64,000 nt of DNA from Kaistella flava (ex Peng et al. 2021) (GTDB lineage Bacteria; Bacteroidota; Bacteroidia; Flavobacteriales; Weeksellaceae): positions 2,232,001-2,296,000 of the forward strand of contig NZ_CP040442.1 of the NCBI RefSeq assembly GCF_015191005.1, given 5' to 3'. The first letter of the stretch is position 1, and each line of letters opens with the position of its first letter. Positions 35,217 to 43,529 of this stretch are shown piece after piece. Both the position numbers and the translations under genes were made by a program. Below the pieces are notes generated by a model. The model was not told the DNA's origin, ran no database searches, and saw only the letters and a list, made by a program, of their open reading frames with translations.

Positions 35217-36583
35217 GACACTATCCCGCAAAGTGTGTAAGTTGAAAAGTTTGAGGCTTGAGTTTTTTATAACTTGAGCCTTTCTTCAAATATAAGCATA
35301 AATTGATTGAGTACAATTCCCCAATCTCTGATTGGCATTGTCCATTTTTTTGTTGCTTCTCTTAACGCAAGAAAAACCGACTTTAAAACTGCATCATCAG
35401 TTGGAAAAGACATTTTGTTTTTGGTGTATTTTCTTATTTTTCCATTCAGATTTTCTATTAAATTGGTGGTGTAAATGATTTTGCGGATTTCCACCGGGAA
35501 TTCGAAGAATACCGTTAATTCATCCCAATTATCTCTCCAGGATTTGATGGCGTAGGAATATTTACATTCCCATTTTTCTGCAAAATCATTTAAAGCAGCT
35601 TCCGCGGCTTGCTTCGTGGGAGCGTTGTAAATGTGTTTCATGTCGGAAGTAAAGGCTTTTCTGTCTTTCCAAACTACGTATTTGCAGGCATTTCTTATCT
35701 GATGAACCACGCAGATCTGAGTTTGAGATTGTGGGAAAACACTGCGAATAGTTTGGGTGAATCCATTGAGATTATCCGTTGCAGTGATCAATATATCTTC
35801 TACACCCCGTGCTTTTATGTCGGTTAGTACGCTCATCCAAAAACTGGAACTTTCGTTTTTTCCAAGCCACATTCCCAGAACTTCTTTTTCCGTCCCGTCT
35901 TAAACCAACGGCAAGATAAATGGTTTTGTTAATGACTTTTGAATTTTCACGGACTTTAAAAACAATTCCATCCATCCAAACAATGAGGTATAAATCCTCT
36001 AGTGGCCGGTTTTGCCAAGCGACAATCTCACTGGAAACCGCATTGGTAATCCTGGATATTGTGGATGTTGAAACATCAAAATCGTACATTTCCTTGATCT
36101 GGTCTTCAATATCACTCACGCTCATTCCTTTGGCATAAAATGAGATGATAATATTTTCTAAACCATCAATAATATTATGCCTTTTGGGAACTAAAGCCGG
36201 CTCAAAAGTACTTTCTCTATCTCGCGGAACTTTAATTTCATCTTCGCCGAAAGAGGTTTTTATTTTCTTGGTTTGATGGCCGTTTCGATAGTTTCCGTTT
36301 TTGGTTTTTTGATGTTTCTCGGTATCCAGATGGTCATCCAGTTCGGCTTCGAGCATGTGTTCTACGGCTCGTTTGTGCATTGTTTTGAAGAACGAGGTTA
36401 AATCTTCGCCGCTCTTGAAGGATTTGTAAAATTCCTTGTTGTTTAATAATTCTTCTTTGTCGATCATAACTGTATAAAGTTTAAAAATAATAAAAAAGTT
36501 ATTTCCGAAAAAGTTTTGAGCTTTTGAGGGCTCAAAATTTTTCAGAATAACTTTTCAACTTACACAGTTAGTGAAACACTACC
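35217..36583 (-). mobile_element. IS256-family insertion sequence
   Basis: 1367 bp. Ends are placed by the 8-bp direct repeat. Inside them imperfect terminal inverted repeats share the perfect 18-bp block TGTGTAAGTTGAAAAGTT at exactly 17 bp from either end (35234-35251 and 36549-36566). One transposase gene on the minus strand is split by a frameshift. A hairpin TTTTGAGC/GCTCAAAA (36513-36537) lies upstream of the transposase. Confidence 0.9.
35267..36467 (-). pseudogene. IS256-type transposase, frameshifted
   Basis: Two overlapping frames give one transposase of ~400 aa: residues 1-190 from 36467 (MIDKEELLNNKEFYKSF..., through IVWMDGIVFKVREN with the first catalytic Asp) and the rest from about 35890 ([31 protein letters not shown] with the second Asp, [17 protein letters not shown] with the catalytic Glu). 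The switch falls at a run of five T (A on the coding strand) at 35885-35889; the run has one A too many or two too few. The shift is +1, so it does not fit the -1 slippage used by other IS families. Confidence 0.88.
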
Positions 36584-36591
36584 AAATATTT
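36584..36591. repeat. Target-site duplication, right copy (AAATATTT)
   Basis: Matches 35209-35216. Confidence 0.85.
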
Positions 36592-36649
36592 TGCTAATTA
36601 AGCTGGTATGCTATCTTGTTCTAATATAAAAGGTTCAACTTCTTTGATT
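36589..36649 (-). repeat. Direct repeat: remnant of the 3' end of the DUF3467 gene
   Basis: 61 bp about 85% identical to 44056-44116 in the same orientation. On the minus strand 36598-36648 reads IKEVEPFILEQDSIPA-stop, matching IKEVEPFVLGQNNVQA-stop of the intact gene. Similarity ceases abruptly beyond that codon. It overlaps the end of the IS256 target duplication. The bases to 36817 hold only a possible 22-codon hydrophobic frame (36651-36719, minus, MYIYGIGVFICALLAVYVF) without a ribosome site. Confidence 0.8.
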
Positions 36650-36817
36650 ATTATTTTTGTCGAAATACATAAACTGCTAATAACGCACAAATAAATACGC
36701 CGATACCATAGATATACATTTTGGGGTTTGGTATTTCACTCTTTACGAGATAAAATTAAAACGCAAAGATCAATGAACATAACGCAAAGCAACCTGCTGA
36801 AATCATTCGATATTTTC

Positions 36818-37950
36818 TCATTCGAATTCGTTTATACCGTATAATATTTCTTTCATTTTACTGCCGTTAACTTCCACAGGTTTGTAAGCTACATTGAATT
36901 TTTCGATCGCCACATTGACATCTGATTTTAACTTACCATATTCAATAGGCAATTTGCTTTCGCATTGCTTTTGGTTCTCGTAACTGTTTAAAATAATATT
37001 GAATTTTTGGTAAAATTGCTCACCAGAATTAATGAAATTATTATACGAACCTATGAACTGAATTAGACGATCAATCGGAAATTCTACTTCTATCTGCATT
37101 TTTCTTTTTTTAAGATTCTCTGATTTTTCAATAGTGCCAATAAAACTTTGCAATTTGTCTTTCACCTCATCCCAGTCATCATTATCACGGCAATCTTTCA
37201 AACTTTTTCCGTATCCGATTGGTTTAGTATAATCTCTAAAAAGATTTTCGATATCTTTTTTAACGCTTTCATTTGATGTTTGCAGAAACGAAGTCTCAAA
37301 ATAAATCGTATTCAAATCATTCTGCATTCTCAAGGTAAAATCAATAATACAATCGACTTTTCCAAGTTCATTTTCTTTTTCTTCTTTGGTCAAATTAGAA
37401 ACCAACATTCCTGTAAAAGTATTAATACTGAAACCAATGGATTTGACCCTAAAACGTTGGTTAAATCAAAACTCACTTTTTTATCCCTCTTGTTTTTCAC
37501 CAACTCCTGAACTTTTTCAAATTCGGGATATTGATTGGGATTTGAAATTTTTGAAATTTCTGAAAACGTTCTCACAGAAGCAAAATGATGATCAAGACCT
37601 AAAACTTTTCCGTAGAGAATCCTAATAATCTGTAAACCTTTGATATATCTTATTTTAGAAATATCATTTTCTGCATCGTTTTCTGCATCTTTTAATTTTG
37701 TTTTTAGAACATCCTTTTCAATCAAAAAATCAACTTTTTTCGCCAGATCTTTTTCTTCCAAAAGACTCGAATTAATTTCTTTTAATCTTATGTTAATTTG
37801 CCCTGAACGGTCAAAAAACTTTGTTCTAGAAATCATAATTTCAGAATACATTTCATTAATAATGATATTGGGATCTTCATTAATGGATTTTTCTTTCGCA
37901 CAGGAAAAAGAAAAATAAAAGATTGAAACGAGTAAGAATATTTTTTTCAT
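36818..37950 (-). pseudogene. Lipoprotein gene with internal frameshift, unknown family
   Basis: Two overlapping minus-strand frames (37950-37390 and 37408-36818) look like one gene of about 375 codons. The first has a lipoprotein signal (MKKIFLLVSIFYFSFSC) and long helices (LKEINSSLLEEKDLAKKVDF, DAENDAENDISKIRYIKG). Continuing in the second frame upstream of its ATG gives VKSIGFSINTFTGMLVSNLT, a natural continuation, whereas the first frame ends in unrelated VSVLILLQECWFLI. The indel lies near 37430-37450. It could also be a sequencing error. No family recognised. Confidence 0.6.
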
Positions 37951-37990
37951 CCTGATTGTCTTTTTGAAATTAAGGTCATTTAAAATAAAA

Positions 37991-38425
37991 TCACAATTCA
38001 GTTAAAGTGAAACTAATCGTTATATTTTGATCATCAAATTGCAAAGGATAAAAACCTTCTTTAATAACCAAAAACTTAGGATCCATTTCTAATTTTTCTA
38101 AAGTTTCTTTGTCAAGAAATAAATCTTTTTCTTGATGAAACTGTGGTATTTCATTTGCCGAAATTTTAGCAAACTCTTTTCCGGCAATACTTCGTTGCGT
38201 TTCAGAATTTAGATTTGGTTTTTTGATAATGAAAGCGACCTCGCTCTTACCTATTTTTTTTACTAAAACTTCAGTAGCAAATTTGGAATCAGAACTATTT
38301 CCTACGCTACAAATCCCACTTCCACCACTGCAAGACCTGCCTCGTAAATCCGCAGAAATGTTTATACTTTCTTGTGAGAAAGCAAATGCAGGCAGAAGCA
38401 ATACGAGATAACATATATTTTTCAT
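37991..38425 (-). CDS. Small exported protein, unknown family (paralog of 39079-39537)
   Basis: 144 aa with signal peptide MKNICYLVLLLPAFAFSQ. The mature part starts INISADLRGRSCSGGSGICS, two Cys in a Gly-rich loop, and ends with LFLDKETLEKL...KFLVIKEGFYPLQF and alternating beta strands. The 39079 protein has IKIHLVIGRVSKGCLGFGFC and LYIDKDITIV...KYTLLAGAYTPKFG in the same order, so the two are remote paralogs. The start codon overlaps the stop of the upstream lipoprotein gene by 4 bp (ATGA). Function unknown. Confidence 0.65.
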   Translation of the reverse strand: MKNICYLVLLLPAFAFSQESINISADLRGRSCSGGSGICSVGNSSDSKFATEVLVKKIGKSEVAFIIKKPNLNSETQRSIAGKEFAKISANEIPQFHQEKDLFLDKETLEKLEMDPKFLVIKEGFYPLQFDDQNITISFTLTEL

Positions 38426-39009
38426 AGTTTTTTATTTTCGGTGTGTTCCCAATTTTTCTGTAAATCGATGTTCAATTTTATCACTTTAATTTTCACTTTG
38501 TTATTTGCTTTAGCCAAATCTTCCCATACTTTTACATGATCTCTGTTGAGTTTGCCAATAAATTTCCCCCAATTGATAATAAGGTAATAATCACATTGAG
38601 TTTCCAAAATCACATTGTTTTTAAGTAATGGAACGGCGTAAGTATTTAAGACATTTTCTATTTGGAGGTTTCCTTTTTTTAGTTCCGAAGTAGTATTTAA
38701 ATTAGGAATAGTCGCAAAAAGACCGGCATTACAAGATTGTACCGTTTCTTTGTAAATAAGTTCATTCCCATTTTTATCAAATAATAAAGCTTCAGGAAAT
38801 GAATTACTGAATAATTTCAAAGTTGGATAATACGACTTTTCATCTTTCACAACAAAAATATTCGATGTATCCATTTTTGCCTTCTCCAAAAAATCTAATA
38901 TAGATTCTGTGGTTTCTTCTTTGGGAGTTGAAATACCGGTTAAAGCTTTTGCAATTGGTTGACAATTAGTAAACATTGTTAAAACCAAAATTGAATAAAG
39001 TGTTTTCAT
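38422..39009 (-). CDS. Lipoprotein with possible thioredoxin-like C-terminus
   Basis: 195 aa. MKTLYSILVLTMFTNC is a lipoprotein signal. The second half, TQCDYYLIINWGKFIGKLN then IKVIKLNIDLQKNW, has the strand-helix-strand look of a thioredoxin-like fold but no CxxC; the earlier part (YYPTLKLFSNSFPEALLFDKNG) adds a redoxin-like LFDKNG turn. I do not recognise a family. It is translationally coupled to the next gene and 70 bp from the upstream one, so these three probably form one transcript. Confidence 0.6.
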   Translation of the reverse strand: MKTLYSILVLTMFTNCQPIAKALTGISTPKEETTESILDFLEKAKMDTSNIFVVKDEKSYYPTLKLFSNSFPEALLFDKNGNELIYKETVQSCNAGLFATIPNLNTTSELKKGNLQIENVLNTYAVPLLKNNVILETQCDYYLIINWGKFIGKLNRDHVKVWEDLAKANNKVKIKVIKLNIDLQKNWEHTENKKL

Positions 39010-39078
39010 ATTTAGAAATATTTTAGAAATTCTGTTTGTTCAGATTGAACAAACAGAATATATTTTTATAATTTGAAA

Positions 39079-39537
39079 TTATTTTTTCAATGTAATATAA
39101 TAACTTCCGTTCTTATTATTACCAAATTTTGGGGTATAAGCACCTGCAAGTAGAGTATATTTACTTCCATCTTGTACAATAGTAATATCTTTATCAATAT
39201 AAAGTGTACTATCAAACTTACTTGTATCAATAGCAGTTGCCAAGTCAAATCTAAAATAATTACCATTTTTTGTATTTTCAAGATATCCTTCGGCAGAATT
39301 AGCATTTTTTAAGTTTACCTCTGCGTCAGCAGTTCCACCACAAAAACCAAATCCCAGACAACCTTTTGATACCCTTCCAATCACTAAATGAATTTTGATT
39401 TCTACTAAAGAAGATGTTGGAGGACTCGAAAATGACACATCTGATGCTGAAAGTTCTGCTTTTTTTTCAGACTGTCCAAAAGCAAAACTACTAAATACTA
39501 ACATACACAAACTAAAAATTGCAACTAATTTTTTCAT
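39079..39537 (-). CDS. Small exported protein, unknown family (paralog of 37991-38425)
   Basis: 152 aa. MKKLVAIFSLCMLVFSSFAFGQ is a signal peptide. Mature features: VEIKIHLVIGRVSKGCLGFG-FC, a Cys-Gly-rich loop; YFRFDLATAID; LYIDKDITIVQDGSKYTLLA; a polar beta-rich C-terminus (GSYYITLKK). No family recognised. It shares motif order with the 144-aa protein two genes downstream. Confidence 0.65.
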   Translation of the reverse strand: MKKLVAIFSLCMLVFSSFAFGQSEKKAELSASDVSFSSPPTSSLVEIKIHLVIGRVSKGCLGFGFCGGTADAEVNLKNANSAEGYLENTKNGNYFRFDLATAIDTSKFDSTLYIDKDITIVQDGSKYTLLAGAYTPKFGNNKNGSYYITLKK

Positions 39538-39859
39538 AATATTTTTTTGTCTTCCCTATATTTTTGTTTAAAAACAACCGAATTGGGAAGCACATATTTT
39601 ACTTCGGTTGTTTCTGGTTAATTTTTTTTGTGGCTTGGTAGATTTTTTTGTCGCTACTGCCTCATTTTTCTTCGACATTTGCTTTACTCAAAAATTAAAA
39701 TACTGCTTACAGAAAATTTTATAGCCATTTCTTTGCGGCTAGCACTTGCTTTTAGTTTTGCGCCTTTCACATACTCACCTTTTTTTTCATGCTTTATCTG
39801 CAAAATATTTTTAGAAAATAAAAAACGACAGTAAAAAAACATTTTCTATAAAATTTTTA
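39538..39859. other. Leader region with hairpin and possible 36-codon frame
   Basis: AAACAACCGAA (39572-39582) and TTCGGTTGTTT (39603-39613) form an 11-bp stem upstream of the 39537 gene. A short basic frame (39678-39568, minus, MSKKNEAVATKKSTKPQKKL...) overlaps the stem; it has no clear ribosome site, so I do not list it as a gene. No TAnnTTTG box is visible for the 39537 gene. Confidence 0.5.
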
Positions 39860-40093
39860 TTAATTTCCTTTTTTAATTGGTGGTTTTACTTTAGGATCTT
39901 CCTCAATGTTTTCTGTATTCAGAATCACAATTGCAGAATCTTTTTCTGTTACGGTTGCACCTCTCATCAATTTCTTTTTTAAGGTATCCTTTTCAGTATT
40001 GACATAAAAGGTCTCTTTCTTTTCTCTACATGAGAATAAAGTAATCAGTAACATACTTGCAAAACTTAATGCTAAAAAATTGATTTGTTTCAT
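39860..40093 (-). CDS. Short lipoprotein, unknown
   Basis: 77 aa. MKQINFLALSFASMLLITLFSC is a lipoprotein signal with Cys 22; the mature part (about 55 aa) is highly charged, ending KVKPPIKKGN. It is divergent from the AraC-type regulator gene and has a good promoter (40122-40152). No recognised family. Confidence 0.6.
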   Translation of the reverse strand: MKQINFLALSFASMLLITLFSCREKKETFYVNTEKDTLKKKLMRGATVTEKDSAIVILNTENIEEDPKVKPPIKKGN

Positions 40094-40121
40094 GTTTTAT
40101 TTTGTTTAGATTTCCTATTGC

Positions 40122-40152
40122 CAAAACTATACGGTGAAAAACAATTTTCCAA
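40122..40152 (-). promoter_or_regulatory. Promoter of the short lipoprotein gene
   Basis: On the minus strand TTG (40152-40150), a 20-bp spacer and TAGTTTTG (40129-40122). It sits in the divergent spacer facing the regulator gene. The spacer also contains three GGTCTAAAT/GTTCTAAAT/GTTCCAAAT-like repeats at about 40173, 40193 and 40213, which could be operator sites. Confidence 0.55.
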
Positions 40153-40164
40153 ATTTTGAAATTT

Positions 40165-40260
40165 TTAGGTAATGGTCTAAATAGAAAAATCACTGTTCTA
40201 AATCAGTGAGTCGCTGTTCCAAATCGGGAAATCTACTGTTCTGAATCGGAAAATAAGAAA
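40165..40260. promoter_or_regulatory. Direct repeats in the divergent regulator spacer
   Basis: Four related motifs at ~20-bp steps: GGTCTAAATAGAAAAATCAC, TGTTCTAAATCAGTGAGTCGC, TGTTCCAAATCGGGAAATC, TGTTCTGAATCGGAAAATAAG. The ~20-bp (two helical turns) phasing fits binding by an AraC-type regulator on one face of DNA. This is inference. Confidence 0.5.
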
Positions 40261-40745
40261 TGAACACTATTGTAAATCAAATAATTAACAAAGATTTGGT
40301 GGTTTGGTGAAAATTTCCTTAATTAGAGCAGTTATTAGCACCTTTCAATGTTAAAAAATCTATTTTTTTCTTTGATATTTCTTCTATTACCCCTAAAATG
40401 CAGTTTGTTTTTTGGGCAAAATCGTGCACTCTATTTCTACTTCGATGAGTTTTGAAGAATTAGAAGCCAAAATCAAGCAGCAAAACATACAAAGTGAGAT
40501 CAGTTTTGATTATATAAAAGTATATATCGCCAAAGCAAAAAAAGAACATAATTTAGAAAAATTGTATCGCGGTTATTCATTAGCTACATTCAACAAACAA
40601 GGAGATGTTCAAATAAAATACGGCGACAGTTTGATCCTAACTGCTGTAAAAATAAAAGACAATGATAAAATAGGGGAAGCATTTGTGTCATCTTCTCAAA
40701 CCCATGTTAATAATGAAGATTATAGAAATGCATTAGAAGGTGGAT

Positions 40746-41726
40746 TCAAGTAATAAATGCAACATGATCAAAATTATTTAGTTGTTCGGCAAATATTTCA
40801 TTGGGCGTTTTGTACCCAAATCTTTTCCTAGGTCTATTGTTTAAAATATAAGTTACATCTTGTATTTGTTCTTTTGTGATATTTTCAAAGTTATGCTTTT
40901 TAGGAAAATATTGTCTTATTAATCCATTCAAATTTTCATTCGCTCCTCTTTCCCAACTGTGGTATGGTTTGGCAAAATAGTAGCTTATATTGAGTGCTTC
41001 TGCTATCGCTTGATGATTTGCAAATTCTTTTCCATTGTCAGAGGTTATAGTTTTGATCAGAGGTTTCCAATCTTGTAATAACTCGATGGTTTTCTTCTCA
41101 ATTTCAGCAGCTTCTTTACTACCTACTTTTCCCATAAATAGTACACCAGAGGCTCTGTCATTAATAGTTAGTAAGGCTCCTTTGTGATCTTTCCCTATGA
41201 CCAAATCTATTTCTAAATCTCCTAATCTATTCTTCTTTTCAACTATTGAAGGGCGCTGACTAATGTCCACTCTACCAACAATAAGACCTCTTTTGTCTTT
41301 TAAATGACCTCTTTTTTTATACTTCTTTCCCTGGGTTCGAAGATGCCGATACAATTTACCTCCTCTGCGTTTATCTTCCCAAATGTATTGGTAAATTCTT
41401 TCACCAGATACCATACTTACCTTATCAACTTTAGATCTACCCACGATCTGTTCTGGGCTATAATCCTTAATCAAATAACACAAAATATTCACTTCTATCT
41501 CTGCTGTTAATGAGCATTTTTTCCTTTTTATTTGATGCCTATTTTGAGCCTTTTTATCGGCTAATTTTGCTTTGTATGTCCCACTTCTTTGATCCGCATT
41601 TCGCTTGATTTCTCTGGAAATTACACTTTTGTCTTTGCCTACAAAGTTGGCTATTTCAGAAATGCTGATTCCAGTACTTCTATAAGTTTCTATTTGGTAT
41701 CTTTGTTCCAACGTTAAATGAGCCAT
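40746..41726 (-). CDS. IS30-family transposase
   Basis: 326 aa, apparently intact. N-terminal helix-turn-helix (LTLEQRYQIETYRSTGISIS, then VGKDKSVISREIKRN) and the DDE core: LEIDLVIG, TSDNGKEF and WERGANENLNGLIRQYFPK. The stop codon (40746-40748) lies outside the inverted repeat, in host DNA, so the last residue or so depends on the insertion site. Confidence 0.93.
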   Translation of the reverse strand: MAHLTLEQRYQIETYRSTGISISEIANFVGKDKSVISREIKRNADQRSGTYKAKLADKKAQNRHQIKRKKCSLTAEIEVNILCYLIKDYSPEQIVGRSKVDKVSMVSGERIYQYIWEDKRRGGKLYRHLRTQGKKYKKRGHLKDKRGLIVGRVDISQRPSIVEKKNRLGDLEIDLVIGKDHKGALLTINDRASGVLFMGKVGSKEAAEIEKKTIELLQDWKPLIKTITSDNGKEFANHQAIAEALNISYYFAKPYHSWERGANENLNGLIRQYFPKKHNFENITKEQIQDVTYILNNRPRKRFGYKTPNEIFAEQLNNFDHVAFIT

Positions 41727-41847
41727 CTGTTTTTAGAGTTTTGCAACCCAAAGATAAGATGAAATTTTTCGCCGACTGCTGGGATAGCTTCTGTTCCTAG
41801 GAACAGAAGCTATCCCAGCAGTCTTTTATTAACCGTTGCATTTATTA
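40751..41847 (-). mobile_element. IS30-family insertion sequence
   Basis: About 1.1 kb. TAATAAATGCAAC (40751-40763) and its exact complement (41835-41847) mark the ends. If the element is 2 bp shorter at each end it is flanked by a TA duplication; if 40751-41847 is taken, the host frame rejoins in phase without duplication. Contains the transposase gene and a perfect palindrome (41774-41823). Confidence 0.88.
41774..41823. repeat. Perfect 50-bp palindrome inside the IS30 element
   Basis: 25-bp arms GACTGCTGGGATAGCTTCTG...TTCCT and its complement with no loop, centred on CCTAGG between 41798 and 41799. It lies between the transposase start and the adjacent end of the element. Confidence 0.95.
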
Positions 41848-43247
41848 ATTGAATGTAAGGAACAATTACTGATTGCATTTGATTATTTTAAGATAACCAA
41901 TAACGAATACCTATTAAATACCGCAAAATATAATATTGCAGATATTAAAAAATACATAGGTGATTATGAGGAGGCAAGAGAAATTTATATCGAGACGGCT
42001 TATTTCTTTAGAAATCATCAAGAAAAAATCAGGGATACCGATTACAAATTGTATTATATTTATTCACTAATATCTTTAATAAGTACGAATACCAGATTAG
42101 AAAATTTCGCAGAAAACAAAAAATTAATAGCAGAAGGTTTACACGCTATTTCAAAACAAAAAGTTTTGGCAGAATACAAAGGTTATTTTATTTCTAGTGA
42201 AGGAACAGATGCTTATTTTCAGAAAAAATATCCTTTGGCAATTAGCAAACTCAACGAAGCTTTAGCACTTTATCAAGATCAATGGAAACATTTAACTGAG
42301 AAATTTTATATCGGGATGAGTTATGTAAAAATAAACGAGCCAGAAAAGGCATTTCCCTATTTTAAAATCATAGAAAAAGAATATGATGAAACCCAAAAAA
42401 TAGATCCCGAATTTCGACCAGCAATTGAGTTTTTTGTAGATTACTATAAAAGCAAAGGAGATAAAGCGCAAGAACTTTTCTATATCAACAAACTTTTAGC
42501 AATTGACATCAACCATAAATCTAATAACAAAACAATTGCCTCAGAAATTAAGAAAAACTACGATGTCCGAAATCTTTTGCAAGCAAAAACGAAAATAGAA
42601 AAGGAAAGAATTTTTGAAAGATATGCTATTTTAGGGACTTTAGGTATTCTTCTTACCTCATTATTCTTTATGATAAAAAGTAGAAAAAGTAGACAACAAA
42701 AACCGTCTCTTTTAGAAGTTACAATACCTGAAAAAGAATTTGATATAAAGGAAAATGATTTAGAAATTGATGAAGCCAACGGAATTTCTTTAGAAAATAA
42801 TTGGATTGAAAAACTAAATGAAGAAACAAAAAACACAATAGATTATGAACGATACAAACCCATTAATAAAACGACCGTAGGGATACTCTTAAGACATTTG
42901 GAAACATTTGAACAAAAAGAAGGATTTACTGAACATAACTTGAGACTTTACGATTTAGCAAAAAAATTTAATACTAACGAAAAGTATCTATCAAAAATTA
43001 TCCTAATCAGCAGAGGCAAGAGTTTTAATGATTACATCACTCACCTTCGTTTGGATTACTACGTGAAAAAGTTTCAAGATAAATCTAGTTTCAAAACTAT
43101 TACAGACCTTTCCCAACAATCGGGGTTTGAGAATTACCAATTTTTTTCGAAAGAATTTAAAAACCGGTATAGGGTAAACCCGACTGAATATGCGTAAAAA
43201 AATCCCAATTCAAAGCAGAGGGATTTTTCACATAAGTTAAGCTAGAA

Positions 43248-43529
43248 CTATTCTTTAATTTCAACTCCTTTCCAGAAGGCGACGTAATTTTTGATGTTGG
43301 TGGCGGCTTCTTTTGGGCTTGGATAAAACCAGGCGGCGTTTTCGTTCTTTTCTCCTTTGACTTCTATGCTGTAGTAGGATGCCTGACCTTTCCAAGGACA
43401 GGAAGTGTGGTGATTGGTTAAGATGAAATAATCCTTATCAATACTGTTTTCTGGAAAGTAATGATTGTTTTCTACTACAATCGTTTTATTACTTTCTGCT
43501 ATTGTTTTTCCGTTCCAAATTGCTTTCAT
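43248..43529 (-). CDS. DUF427 domain protein
   Basis: 93 aa, single-domain DUF427. MKAIWNGKTIAESNKTIVVE at the start, YFPENSIDKDYFILTNHHTS and CPWKGQASYYSIEV are the family hallmarks, ending with AAWFYPSPKEAATNIKNYVA. The family is small and its function is not established. It sits convergent to the broken regulator gene. Confidence 0.9.
   Translation of the reverse strand: MKAIWNGKTIAESNKTIVVENNHYFPENSIDKDYFILTNHHTSCPWKGQASYYSIEVKGEKNENAAWFYPSPKEAATNIKNYVAFWKGVEIKE

Larger units (their letters stand above)
40348..43197 (+). pseudogene. TPR-TM-AraC transcriptional regulator, broken by a frameshift and an IS30 insertion
   Basis: From ATG 40348 a signal peptide (MLKNLFFSLIFLLLPLKCSL, then FFGQ) is encoded in one frame; the rest lies in the next frame beginning IVHSISTSMSFEELEAKI. 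Dropping one A from the run at 40418-40421 joins them. After residue ~134 (ALEGGFK) the IS30 element intervenes; coding resumes in phase at 41848 (IECKEQLLIAFDYFK). The rest has TPR-like repeats (about 130-360), a membrane segment (YAILGTLGILLTSLFFMI) and a C-terminal AraC-type DNA-binding domain ending SGFENYQFFSKEFKNRYRVNPTEY. Intact length would be ~583 aa, usual for this flavobacterial family. Confidence 0.85.

Noticed and set aside
35870..35900. Programmed -1 frameshift in the IS256 transposase
   Set aside because: The second frame is +1 relative to the first, so a -1 slip on the A-run does not connect them.
36651..36719. 22-codon hydrophobic peptide
   Set aside because: Too short, no ribosome site, and placed directly against the DUF3467 remnant.
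39568..39678. 36-codon basic peptide gene
   Set aside because: No clear ribosome site, and its end forms a hairpin arm; kept only as a remark.
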